The notes: generated by a model from the sequence alone, not told the origin. A DNA stretch of 12,853 bases from Ruminococcus sp. UBA5884 (GCA_002431975.1 DJFA01000089.1:1-12853), one strand, 5' to 3'. Counted from the stretch's first letter, positions 1 to 8,159 are shown. A program made the numbers and translations.

Positions 1-1
1 T

Positions 2-2155
2 TTAAAAAACATCATTTCCTACAACATACTGAAGAATTTTAAGTGCATCAGCAGATGTAACAGCACCATCACCGTCAACATCAGCACAATATGACTGCAT
101 ATCACTGAACTGAACGCTTGCTGTGATATTCTGGAGAACCATAAGTGCATCAAGAGATGTTATCTCATTGTCAGAATTTACATCAGCGTTCATATATGTA
201 TCAATATCAGTTTCAAATTTTCCGTCACCGTCTTTGTCAGCAGAAATGCCGATTGTATTTTCATCTATTGAATAAATGAATACTGAACTGCTGTCAGTGC
301 TGAAAACAGCAGAGGCTTTTACATCATCATTATGAGCTGATACTTTTATAAGACCAAGATTATCGCCTTCAAGGATATATCCGCCGTCAGTCTTTGAAAG
401 GACTGCCTTGTCAGAAGGATTTCCGACTGAAACATCAATTGTATACCATGGCAGGTCGCAGAGATTTTTATTTAAAGTCATCTGCATATCTGATTTTGAT
501 GAATCAGACGATATTTCAATACAGCCGTCAGGAAGAAACTGAACTGATGAAGCAGAATCTGAAACAGCTTTCATTCTTATATCCTCATAACGCATTGTAA
601 GGTCAACAGCAGACGCAGTATCCGGAGTATAGAGATATCCGGAAGCGGTATCTTTAAGCAGAGCCTTGACTGCATTGTTATTTTCAGATGATGAAAGCAT
701 ATCACTGCTGAATCTTATCTCATCATCATCAATAGCTGAATTGAATGACGGAGAACCATCAGCATTTACTTTTTTAAGTGAAAAATTCCTGTCGGAAGCG
801 GCAGTTCTTATTTCACCGATAAAGCCGTTGTCACTGACTGCTGAAAAACTGCTGTCAAAATATCCGCATTTGTTAAGATATTCAGCATTATCAGTAAAAA
901 TGCCTATTACGCCGCCGTCAGCTGATTTTACTTCATATGCAGGTATATACCAGTTTCCGCTGTCGTCATAATAGAGGTTAAATTCCGGACTGTATTCATA
1001 TGAATTGTTGTCATACATTTTTATATATCCTGTATAGTTGAATCCGCTTACAGTTCCGGATTCTGATTCATTTGCATAGGCAACTACTGCATGACCGCCC
1101 CAGCTGAATCCGTAGAAATATCCATGAAAACAGAAAAGAACCGGTTTCCCTGTAGTTTCAGCGTTGTCGCAGAGCTTTTTAAGTTCATTAAGTTTATCGG
1201 ATTCACTTCTGAAAAAATTGGTATCTATATCCTGTTGAATATAGTCAAGAACCTGAGTCAGAAAATAATAGTTTATAAGTGATTCAGTATTATCCTTTGC
1301 AGGAGCATTTATATCATGAAGATAAGATGCACCGTTCTGCCATGACGGAACATTGAAAATACCATTCTTTGCAAGTACTGACAATGTTGCAAGTCCATAG
1401 CATGAACCGCCCCAGCCGCTGCTTTTAAGGTCACGGACGTATTCCTTTTCTGTATTGGAGCATTTTGAAAGCAGTTTATTGAGAAATTCATCTGAAATAT
1501 AGTAATCACTGTAATAGTCAAAATAATCATCTGAATTTGTGAACTGCCAGTTGTCCTTGCCCCATTCAAATTCACCTGACTGCTGGGAATCAGGTGATAT
1601 TTCTATACAGCCGGCATCAAATGAAGGTTCAAGCACCAAATCAGTATCAGCAGAACTGCTTAAAAATCTTATGATTTTTCCTGAATTTGATACAGTAACC
1701 GGATATACCGAACCGGCAGACGGATTTTTTATTCTGAATGTAAGCACTGCAAGTTCACCTGATGCACCCGGATTTGAAGGTACATTGTCGCAGAAAAGAG
1801 AATATGTTGCAGATGAAGTATCCTTGTTTACAATGCCTTCATTTGCAGTAACGCCGCTTCCGTTTGATATATCGGTAAGTTCGAGGTCATTTGAATTGTA
1901 TGTGAATTTGAAAGTACCCTGATTTATATAGCTGCCATCGCTGATAACAAGGCTGAGCTTTACGGTATCAGCGGCTTCTGACAATGTAACAGTTTTCTTT
2001 TCAAGAGCAAATTGTATCTGTGCATTATTTGTTTCAGAGGCGGCAATACTTTCTGAATTTACAGCATATGCTTCATATTCAGGGAAAATCATTGAAGAAA
2101 ATGAAAATGCACATACAAGAGCAGCAAGAATTATTTTCTTTTTAATACTTTTCAT
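2..2155 (-). CDS. Secreted cohesin-cysteine peptidase-dockerin protein
   Basis: Predicted exported protein of 717 aa. A signal peptide (MKSIKKK, hydrophobic core, likely cut after AYA at residue 31) is followed by a cohesin-like beta domain at about 45-187: beta-strand pattern, GTFKFTYNSNDLEL, then ELAVLTFRIKN and a closing GCIEI strand. Next is a papain-like peptidase with GSCYG (Cys252), GGHAVVAY (His355) and MYDNN (Asn383) as the putative triad. An unrecognised module (about 443-650) contains CDLPWYT at 566-572. A two-repeat dockerin closes the protein (calcium loops at D658/N660/D662/D669 and D692/D694/D696/D703). I chose the ATG at 2155 because GAGG lies 7 nt upstream; the longer frame to 2194 has no Shine-Dalgarno and would overlap the preceding gene. 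It is the third gene of the leftward operon, 13 bp after its neighbour. From residue 197 on it is a paralogue of the 3702-8072 protein. The peptidase and dockerin calls are firm; the cohesin is a by-eye call; the substrate is unknown. Confidence 0.85.
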   Translation of the reverse strand: MKSIKKKIILAALVCAFSFSSMIFPEYEAYAVNSESIAASETNNAQIQFALEKKTVTLSEAADTVKLSLVISDGSYINQGTFKFTYNSNDLELTDISNGSGVTANEGIVNKDTSSATYSLFCDNVPSNPGASGELAVLTFRIKNPSAGSVYPVTVSNSGKIIRFLSSSADTDLVLEPSFDAGCIEISPDSQQSGEFEWGKDNWQFTNSDDYFDYYSDYYISDEFLNKLLSKCSNTEKEYVRDLKSSGWGGSCYGLATLSVLAKNGIFNVPSWQNGASYLHDINAPAKDNTESLINYYFLTQVLDYIQQDIDTNFFRSESDKLNELKKLCDNAETTGKPVLFCFHGYFYGFSWGGHAVVAYANESESGTVSGFNYTGYIKMYDNNSYEYSPEFNLYYDDSGNWYIPAYEVKSADGGVIGIFTDNAEYLNKCGYFDSSFSAVSDNGFIGEIRTAASDRNFSLKKVNADGSPSFNSAIDDDEIRFSSDMLSSSENNNAVKALLKDTASGYLYTPDTASAVDLTMRYEDIRMKAVSDSASSVQFLPDGCIEISSDSSKSDMQMTLNKNLCDLPWYTIDVSVGNPSDKAVLSKTDGGYILEGDNLGLIKVSAHNDDVKASAVFSTDSSSVFIYSIDENTIGISADKDGDGKFETDIDTYMNADVNSDNEITSLDALMVLQNITASVQFSDMQSYCADVDGDGAVTSADALKILQYVVGNDVF

Positions 2156-2162
2156 CTTTGTA

Positions 2163-2166
2163 CCTC
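2163..2166 (-). promoter_or_regulatory. Ribosome binding site deciding the start at 2155
   Basis: GAGG on the minus strand sits 7 nt before the ATG at 2155 and just after the stop codon of the upstream gene (2169-2171). It supports the MKSIKKK start over the in-frame ATG at 2194, which lies inside the upstream coding sequence. The closeness suggests translational coupling. Confidence 0.7.
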
Positions 2167-2168
2167 GC

Positions 2169-3680
2169 TTATAACTTGTCACGGAGTCCGACAATATACT
2201 GGAGAACCATAAGAGCGTCCATAGTGGTTACCTGACCGTCACCGTCAATATCAGCACTCTTTATCTGTGAAGCGTTGAATGATGAATCCTGAGTAACTGA
2301 CTGGAGTATTGCAAGAGCGTCTTCAGCAGTTATCTGACCGTCACCGTTTACATCACCTATGCTTACAGGGTCTTCAATATCAGGGAGTGAATCCGGATTT
2401 ACAAAGTACATACATGGACTGCTGTTGTTTGTTACATACCATTTTACAAGACCGTCTGATGAGAGGAAAGGCTGACAGTCTGAAAGTCTTGCCCGTGTTT
2501 CCTTAGGAGGAGTTATTGTATTTCCCTCTGAATCAACAGTCATCATATATGTACGCTGATATTCGTAAGTTTCGTTATTAAATTCCTCCCACATTACAAG
2601 TATCTTGTTTTCGCCGCATTTGACTACCTGAGGAGTATTCGGGTAATATGCTCCGCCTTCGGTATAGTCAGTTATCTTTTTTATGCTGTAATCTGACATA
2701 TCTTTCTTTACAGTCATGATATAAAGATTATTTGCTGAATCTTCAAGATTTGTATCGGAAGCACCTTCCTGATTTACAGAAATATATCCGATAATACAGT
2801 TATCGCCTGCAAGAGCAAGTCCGCCTATTCCGGCATTTGTGGAGTTGTTTCCTATTGAGCCGCCGAATTCAAGCGGAACTGTAAAATCAACATTTGACAG
2901 ACTGTCAAGAGGACTGCGTGTTACGGCAATGCCTCTCGGATATGCGTCACCGTGGTCAACACGATAGATATACTGACCGTCTGTATCGATAAACTGATTG
3001 AATGAATGGCTTGAATAGCCTGTTGAGATATTGCTTACTTCATATCTCTTTTCAGTTGCTGTCATATCGGCTTCATTTATTGCAAATGTCATATTTGCCT
3101 GATGGTTATAGCCGTCACTTGACTTATACATTGTGTGGCAGGTATGAATATAAAGTTTTCCGTCTGCTTCAGTCATTCTGAGAGAGCCATGTGTGAACGG
3201 CATATATGTATTTATGTCATAGAGCGAGCATTGTGAAACTCTTTCCCAGTCCTTTGTATACTTGACTACACGCAGACATTCCACATCAGCTTTTTCATCG
3301 GTATTAGGATTGCCGAATACAAGATAATTATAATCGCTGCCGCAGAAAAATCCGCCGAATCTTGTAAGTTCAATATCAATGCTTTTGCTTGATATGAGCT
3401 TGTTTGTACTTGTATACTGTTCAACGGTTATGCAGTCATCAGGGAAATATTCAACTCTTGTGAGAGTTCCCTCGCTGTCCTCATAGAGATATGATTTTAT
3501 GACAGAGCCGTAGTTATAGCTGCTGTTGGCTGAAATATTGCTGCTTGTCATTCCGAATGTATCAGCGGAATAGCCTGAAGCCTGCACATCAAGATTCATA
3601 TATCCTTTATGAGATGAAAAAGGAACAGCTGCACATATGGTCAGCGAAAGAAGAAAAGCCATGATTTTTTTGATATTCAT
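2169..3680 (-). CDS. Secreted dockerin protein of unknown function, possible beta-propeller
   Basis: Exported protein of 503 aa. The signal peptide (MNIKKIM, hydrophobic stretch, cut near residue 34) precedes an unrecognised region at about 36-425. That region is rich in beta strand and aromatic residues and has recurring blade-like segments (FGGFFCGSDYNYLVFG, KLYIHTCHTMY, KILVMWEEFN, LVKWYVTNNS). This is compatible with a beta-propeller, but no family is assigned. The C-terminal dockerin has two calcium loops (from D443 and D477) with DxNxDG and DxDxDG. I chose the start at 3680 because AAAGGA lies 9 nt upstream; the in-frame ATG at 3698 would place that Shine-Dalgarno inside its own codons 2-3. 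It is the middle gene of the leftward operon, with 21 bp from the previous gene and 13 bp to the next. No catalytic motif is visible. It could be a binding, adhesion or enzyme-accessory subunit. Secretion and dockerin are firm; function is unknown. Confidence 0.85.
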   Translation of the reverse strand: MNIKKIMAFLLSLTICAAVPFSSHKGYMNLDVQASGYSADTFGMTSSNISANSSYNYGSVIKSYLYEDSEGTLTRVEYFPDDCITVEQYTSTNKLISSKSIDIELTRFGGFFCGSDYNYLVFGNPNTDEKADVECLRVVKYTKDWERVSQCSLYDINTYMPFTHGSLRMTEADGKLYIHTCHTMYKSSDGYNHQANMTFAINEADMTATEKRYEVSNISTGYSSHSFNQFIDTDGQYIYRVDHGDAYPRGIAVTRSPLDSLSNVDFTVPLEFGGSIGNNSTNAGIGGLALAGDNCIIGYISVNQEGASDTNLEDSANNLYIMTVKKDMSDYSIKKITDYTEGGAYYPNTPQVVKCGENKILVMWEEFNNETYEYQRTYMMTVDSEGNTITPPKETRARLSDCQPFLSSDGLVKWYVTNNSSPCMYFVNPDSLPDIEDPVSIGDVNGDGQITAEDALAILQSVTQDSSFNASQIKSADIDGDGQVTTMDALMVLQYIVGLRDKL

Positions 3681-3689
3681 ATGATTATA

Positions 3690-3695
3690 TCCTTT
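3690..3695 (-). promoter_or_regulatory. Ribosome binding site deciding the start at 3680
   Basis: AAAGGA on the minus strand lies 9 nt before the ATG at 3680. The upstream in-frame ATG at 3698 directly precedes this motif and has no Shine-Dalgarno of its own, so it is probably not the start. Confidence 0.7.
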
Positions 3696-3701
3696 CATTT
3701 T

Positions 3702-6700
3702 TTATAATTCATCATAGAGTCCGACAGTATACTGGAGCAGACGAAGTGCATCAGCAGATGTAACCATGCCGTCACCGTCGATATCTGCAAGGCATGACTG
3801 CATATCATCAAGCTGACTGAGATTTGTTACTGACTGGAGTATTTTAAGAGCATCGGCAGATGTGATATTTCCGTCACCGTCAATATCCCCCATGCTTCCG
3901 GTTTCAAGTTCGGTTTCAAATGAACCGTTTCCGTCAGTATCAGCTGATACGCCGATAGTTTTTTCATCAATGCTGTATATCAGAACTTTTTCTGCTGATG
4001 TTGAAAATACAGCACTTGTATTTATATCATCGCTGTTTGCACGCACGATAATATTCACGAGATTGTCGCCGGACATGACAAAGCCCTGTTCAGTCTGTTC
4101 AAATTTTACGGAATCTGCATATTTTCCGCTTACTCCTACAGTATACCATGGAAGATTACACATATCCTCATTGAATGTTGATTTTATTTCAAAGCTGCTT
4201 ATATCGGCTTCAATGTCAACATATCCGTCAGGGGTAAAGCGTACTGATTTTCCGTTTGAAAGGTTTACCTCATACATACTGTCAAGGTATTCCATGCTGA
4301 TATTCATAGCTTCCGCATTGTCGGCAGTATACTGATATCCTGATGTTGAATCCCTGAGCAGCATACTGAATTCCTTGTTTTCGGAATCCGCATACATAGG
4401 GTAGATTATTTTTATCTCATCAGTATCAACAGCTCCGTTGAATGAGAATGAACCGTCAACTTCCTTGATTTTTGAGATTGAGAAATTGAAATTATCGGAT
4501 TCAGATGTCATTTTTGAGATAAATCCGCTGTCTGAACTGTAATTTGTGCCGTTTATAAAGCCTTTGTTGTTTATAAGGCTTATATCTGAAGAAGCAAGAT
4601 TTATATGGTCATTTTCATGATATACAGAACCTGTTTTATATATCGGTATGCACCATTTTGTGCAGTCATCATTGAGATATATGCAGGCATTGTCTGAAAA
4701 TTCGCTGTAGTTGTTGTCATAGATAAGAATTCTTTTAGTGCATAAAAGTCCGTCCTTTACCCATGAACCTTTTTCCACTCCGTATGCAGTAACAGCATGA
4801 CCGCCGTTTAATTTGTCATAAAGTTTTCCCGAGAAGCATACAAGAGCAGGATTTCCGCCGTTTTCAAGGGACTGTACAAGTTCTGAGAGGATAACGCTGT
4901 CATCTTTGTATGCGTTTTCAGCGACAGCCTGTTGTATTTCAGTAGTGAACTGTGTAAGGAAATAGTAATTTATAAGTGATTCAGTATCATCATTTGTATC
5001 TTTGCTGATAGGTTCTATCTCCCTGAGATATTCAGAGCCTGTCTGCCAGTCGCTGATATTGAAAATGCCTGCGTTTGCAAGTATTGATGTAACAGCCATT
5101 CCATAGCATGAACCGTTCCAGCCGGAGCGTTTATGTCTTTTTATGCTGTTCTTTTCAACATTTGATACCTGACTGTATAATCTGTAAAGAGAAGTTTTTG
5201 ATACATAATATTCTCCCGTGCCGAAATAGTCCTCTCTGTTAGGGAAAACCCATGTATCTTTTTCATATTCAAATTTTCTGTTTGAAGTTTCAGAAGATGA
5301 TGTTTCCGTTGTTGATGTAGTGGTTGTAGTAGTTGTTGTTGTTGTGGTAACAGGTGGTTCGGTTGTAGTTGTGGTCTTTGCGGAAGTAGTTGTAACAGGC
5401 GGTTCAGTAGTGGTTGTAGTCTTTGCAGAAGTAGTTGTAACAGGCGGTTCAGTTGTTGTTGTAGTATTTGCAGATGTCGTGGTAACAGTTGTTTCAGCTG
5501 TTGTGACTGTGGTTTCTGTTGTAGTTGTTTCAGGTTCAGAATAATTATAATAAATTGTGGCACTTGTAAGAGGGTCATTGTTAAGACCTGTTTCAATGCT
5601 GTTCCATTGAGTTTCTGTTCCTTTATAGTAAACATCTGTCAGACTTTTACACTCGTCAAATGCCTGATATCCGATAGAAGTAATACTATCAGGAATAGTT
5701 ACTGATGTCATGTTCTTGCAGAAATGAAATGTACGTTCTCCGACAGATGTAACACCATCAGGAATAGTTATTGATTTCAGATTGATGCAAAGGTCAAATG
5801 CTGAATCTTCGATAGAGGAAACACTGTCTGGAATATTAACTATTGACAGATTATTACAGACTGTAAATGCTGACTTTCCAATAGATGTAACACCGTCCGG
5901 AATTGTATATATTTCATCTTTTTTACCACTGGGATATGCTATTAATAATGATTTGTCTTTATTGAACAGTACTCCGTCAACACTTGAATAGTAATTGTTT
6001 CTGCTGTCAACAGTAATGTCCGTTAAACTGCTGCAGCTGTAAAATTCATTTCCGATAGAGGCAACGCTGGCAGGAATATTTATTGATGTCAGACTGCTGC
6101 AATAGGCAAATGCGTTGTGTCCAATATAGGCAACGCTGTCAGGAATAGTTACTGATGTCAGACTGCTGCAACCGCCTAATGCCCAGTCTCCTATGGATTT
6201 GACACCTTCAGGAATAGTAATTGATGTCAGATTGCCGCAATAGCTGAATGCTGAGGGTTTAATAGAGATAACACTGTCCGCAACAGTCACCGATGTTAAG
6301 TTACTGCAATTGTCAAATGCGTAATTTCCGACAGATGTGACACCTTTTTTAATAACAACGGATTTTATATCTGAAGTATAGTCTTCCCATGGTATTTCAT
6401 AAGATGATTTATATTCAGTCATATCTCCCGTACCGCTGACAGTTAAAGTTCCTGTTGCACTGCTGAATGAATATGTACAGTCATCACCGCATGAGCCTAT
6501 ATAATTTGAATCCTTTGAATAATCGTAATGAACAGCGGCATTATTCAAATCTTCATTATAAGAGCCTGTTTTTATAGTGTTCCATTTTGTTTCTGTTCCT
6601 GAATAATAGATATCTGCAAGAGCAGTACAGTTTTCAAATGCATCATCTCCGAATGATACAACACTTTCAGGGATTGCTATTGCTAAAAGACTGCTGCAAT

Positions 6701-8072
6701 TGCGGAATGCTGAATATTCTATTGAAGTAATACCGTCAGGTACAATTACAGATGTAAGACTGCTGCAACCGCCCAATGCCCAGCTTCCTATTGAAGTAAC
6801 GCTGTCAGGTATCTGTATTGACAAAAGATTTTTGCAGTAATAGAATGCACTGTCACCAATAGAGGTTACACTGTCAGGAATTGATACGGATTTCAGATTG
6901 CTGCACTGATAGAATGCAAAGTTTCCGATTGATGTTATACCGTCCTCAATGACAACTGATTTGATATCCTGTTCATAGTCAAACCAGCTTGCTGTGCTGA
7001 AATCGCTGTAATCTTTCATAGCTCCTGAACCGCTTATAGTCAGAGTTCCTGTTTCTGAATCAAATGAATATGTACAGTTTTCGCCACACTGATTTTCAGC
7101 AACAGTTTCAAAGGCAAGACTGTTTTCCTCTGCGTATGTCTGAGCAGTTGAATCCGCATAGCCGTGGATTGTCACTCCGTCTATAGGAGTTGAAACCGAA
7201 TACATATATCCGAATGCATTTTCAGATATTTCAGCCTGCGGATTAAGCACATATATATTTTTAAGCAAAGGACAGCTTTCAAATGAACGTCCGCCTATTG
7301 ATGTCACGCTTTCAGGGAACACTACCTTTACAAGACCGGAACACTCCTTGAATGCAAAGCTTTCAATTGTTTCAGTTTCCGGCGGCAGAGTTATTCCGGT
7401 AAGACTTGTACAGCCCCAGAATGACTGGTATCTGATAGTTTTAATGCTGTCAGGCAGATGTACTTCAGAAAGACTTGTACAGTTCATGAATACACCCTGT
7501 TCAATAGTTGTGATACTGTCAGGAATTGTTACTTTATAAAGTCCGGTACAGTTGCCGAATGCGTGGTCAGCTATTGAAGTAACGCTGTCCGGAATTGTCA
7601 GTTCAGAAAAACTGCTGCATCCTGAAAATGCGAACTGATTTATGTCTGTCATGCCCTGAGGAATAGTTATATCTTTCAGTGACTTGCAGGCTGAAAATGA
7701 GGCACTTCCCACTGATGTGACAGAATCAGAGATATCTGCATATTCAAGTGATGAACAGTTATAGAATGCATTGTTTCCTATTGATGTTATGCCGTTTTCA
7801 ATTGTGACAGACTTTATATCTGCGGCATAGCTGAGCCATGGCTGTGAATCATAGCTGTAATCTTTCATAGCTCCGCTTCCGGTGATTGTTAAAGCTCCTG
7901 TTTCAGAATCAAATGACCATTTGCAGTTTTCACCGCATGAGCCGCCATAACCGGTGTTTACAGCTGATACAGCAATATCATTTTTTATGAAATCAGCAGT
8001 TTCAATACAAAGCGTGCTTCCGGAAATTATTGTGAGTGCAAGTGCATATGCGATTATTCTTTTAAAATTCAA
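3702..8072 (-). CDS. Secreted LRR_5 (BspA-like)-cysteine peptidase-dockerin protein
   Basis: Exported multimodular protein of 1456 aa, first gene of the leftward operon. After a signal peptide (cut near residue 37) come three blocks, each opening with a CG(E/D)(N/D)C segment (Cys 46/50, 329/333, 528/532) and a SFxSxTGxLTxxGxGxM strand pair. These carry 8, 5 and 9 BspA-type leucine-rich repeats of about 23 aa (consensus IPDSVTSIGxxAFxxCSSLTS). A Thr/Pro-rich linker follows (about 849-930). Then comes a papain-like peptidase with GSCYG (Cys989), GGHAV (His1092) and IYDNN (Asn1120), an unrecognised module with CNLPWYT (1305-1311), and a dockerin with calcium loops from D1396 and D1430. LRR_5 regions are commonly surface or protein binding, so they may target the peptidase; this is inference. 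The start is taken as TTG at 8072, with AAGGAG 9 nt upstream. The in-frame ATGs at 8090 and 8081 flank or abut that Shine-Dalgarno; if 8090 is used the protein is 1462 aa. The substrate is unknown. Confidence 0.9.
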   Translation of the reverse strand: MNFKRIIAYALALTIISGSTLCIETADFIKNDIAVSAVNTGYGGSCGENCKWSFDSETGALTITGSGAMKDYSYDSQPWLSYAADIKSVTIENGITSIGNNAFYNCSSLEYADISDSVTSVGSASFSACKSLKDITIPQGMTDINQFAFSGCSSFSELTIPDSVTSIADHAFGNCTGLYKVTIPDSITTIEQGVFMNCTSLSEVHLPDSIKTIRYQSFWGCTSLTGITLPPETETIESFAFKECSGLVKVVFPESVTSIGGRSFESCPLLKNIYVLNPQAEISENAFGYMYSVSTPIDGVTIHGYADSTAQTYAEENSLAFETVAENQCGENCTYSFDSETGTLTISGSGAMKDYSDFSTASWFDYEQDIKSVVIEDGITSIGNFAFYQCSNLKSVSIPDSVTSIGDSAFYYCKNLLSIQIPDSVTSIGSWALGGCSSLTSVIVPDGITSIEYSAFRNCSSLLAIAIPESVVSFGDDAFENCTALADIYYSGTETKWNTIKTGSYNEDLNNAAVHYDYSKDSNYIGSCGDDCTYSFSSATGTLTVSGTGDMTEYKSSYEIPWEDYTSDIKSVVIKKGVTSVGNYAFDNCSNLTSVTVADSVISIKPSAFSYCGNLTSITIPEGVKSIGDWALGGCSSLTSVTIPDSVAYIGHNAFAYCSSLTSINIPASVASIGNEFYSCSSLTDITVDSRNNYYSSVDGVLFNKDKSLLIAYPSGKKDEIYTIPDGVTSIGKSAFTVCNNLSIVNIPDSVSSIEDSAFDLCINLKSITIPDGVTSVGERTFHFCKNMTSVTIPDSITSIGYQAFDECKSLTDVYYKGTETQWNSIETGLNNDPLTSATIYYNYSEPETTTTETTVTTAETTVTTTSANTTTTTEPPVTTTSAKTTTTTEPPVTTTSAKTTTTTEPPVTTTTTTTTTTTSTTETSSSETSNRKFEYEKDTWVFPNREDYFGTGEYYVSKTSLYRLYSQVSNVEKNSIKRHKRSGWNGSCYGMAVTSILANAGIFNISDWQTGSEYLREIEPISKDTNDDTESLINYYFLTQFTTEIQQAVAENAYKDDSVILSELVQSLENGGNPALVCFSGKLYDKLNGGHAVTAYGVEKGSWVKDGLLCTKRILIYDNNYSEFSDNACIYLNDDCTKWCIPIYKTGSVYHENDHINLASSDISLINNKGFINGTNYSSDSGFISKMTSESDNFNFSISKIKEVDGSFSFNGAVDTDEIKIIYPMYADSENKEFSMLLRDSTSGYQYTADNAEAMNISMEYLDSMYEVNLSNGKSVRFTPDGYVDIEADISSFEIKSTFNEDMCNLPWYTVGVSGKYADSVKFEQTEQGFVMSGDNLVNIIVRANSDDINTSAVFSTSAEKVLIYSIDEKTIGVSADTDGNGSFETELETGSMGDIDGDGNITSADALKILQSVTNLSQLDDMQSCLADIDGDGMVTSADALRLLQYTVGLYDEL
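5347..5526 (-). repeat. 45-bp tandem repeats encoding the Thr/Pro linker
   Basis: Units at 5347-5391, 5392-5436 and 5437-5481 are 45 bp each and closely similar. A diverged fourth unit is at 5482-5526, and a poly-Thr extension lies on the 5320-5346 side. Each unit encodes a 15-aa piece of the form EPPVTTTSAKTTTTT. Because the unit length is a multiple of three, gain or loss of units would change linker length without a frameshift. The linker joins the LRR region to the peptidase. Confidence 0.85.
5620..7817 (-). repeat. Degenerate 69-bp repeats encoding 22 BspA-type LRRs
   Basis: Recurring units of about 69 bp encode 23-aa leucine-rich repeats in three blocks of 8, 5 and 9. The blocks are separated by re-occurrences of the CGxxC/TGTLT opening segment. 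The third block carries an insertion (SSVDGVLFNKDKSLLIAYPS) between repeats 5 and 6, which is common in LRR_5 proteins. Blocks 2 and 3 both end in a YYxGTETxWNxI cap. The repeats are coding and diverged, not CRISPR or satellite DNA. Confidence 0.85.
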
Positions 8073-8081
8073 GAGCAGCAT

Positions 8082-8087
8082 CTCCTT
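8082..8087 (-). promoter_or_regulatory. Ribosome binding site implying a TTG start at 8072
   Basis: AAGGAG on the minus strand is the strongest Shine-Dalgarno in the window. It lies 9 nt before TTG at 8072, the same spacing as for the genes starting at 3680 and 8298. It forms codons 2-3 of the longer frame from ATG 8090 and directly abuts ATG 8081, so neither ATG is well served by it. Confidence 0.65.
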
Positions 8088-8125
8088 CATTACAGAAAAA
8101 TAACAATCATCTCTGTATAAATTTG

Positions 8126-8159
8126 TATGATATTCGTATTATATTATAATTATATCATA
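8126..8159. promoter_or_regulatory. Inverted repeat over the leftward promoter -10, possible operator
   Basis: TATGATAT (8126-8133) and ATATCATA (8152-8159) form perfect 8-bp arms 18 bp apart. The right arm overlaps the -10 box of the leftward promoter and the spacer spans the predicted transcription start. This could be a regulator site, but the region is very AT-rich and such arms may arise by chance. Confidence 0.3.

Noticed and set aside
2..2155. Sortase or transmembrane anchoring of the dockerin proteins
   Set aside because: No LPxTG-type motif or C-terminal hydrophobic segment with positive tail is present in any of the four proteins; the only hydrophobic segments are the signal peptides.
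5320..5544. A 74-codon plus-strand frame that is almost pure valine
   Set aside because: It is the antisense reading of the Thr-rich linker of the 3702-8072 gene; valine codons are the complement of threonine codons. No start signal is present.
5141..5635. A 164-codon Leu/Gln-rich minus-strand frame
   Set aside because: It is a frame-shifted reading of the same linker and peptidase DNA inside the LRR-peptidase gene, which is in the correct frame throughout.
5620..7817. Regularly spaced repeats that could suggest CRISPR or satellite DNA
   Set aside because: The 69-bp units are diverged, contiguous and encode leucine-rich repeats in an open frame, with no spacers.
8091..8117. TACAGA/TCTGTA inverted repeat in the leftward 5' leader
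   Set aside because: Only 6 bp of stem with a 15-nt AT-rich loop. It is too weak to call a riboswitch or attenuator, and no known riboswitch core is visible.
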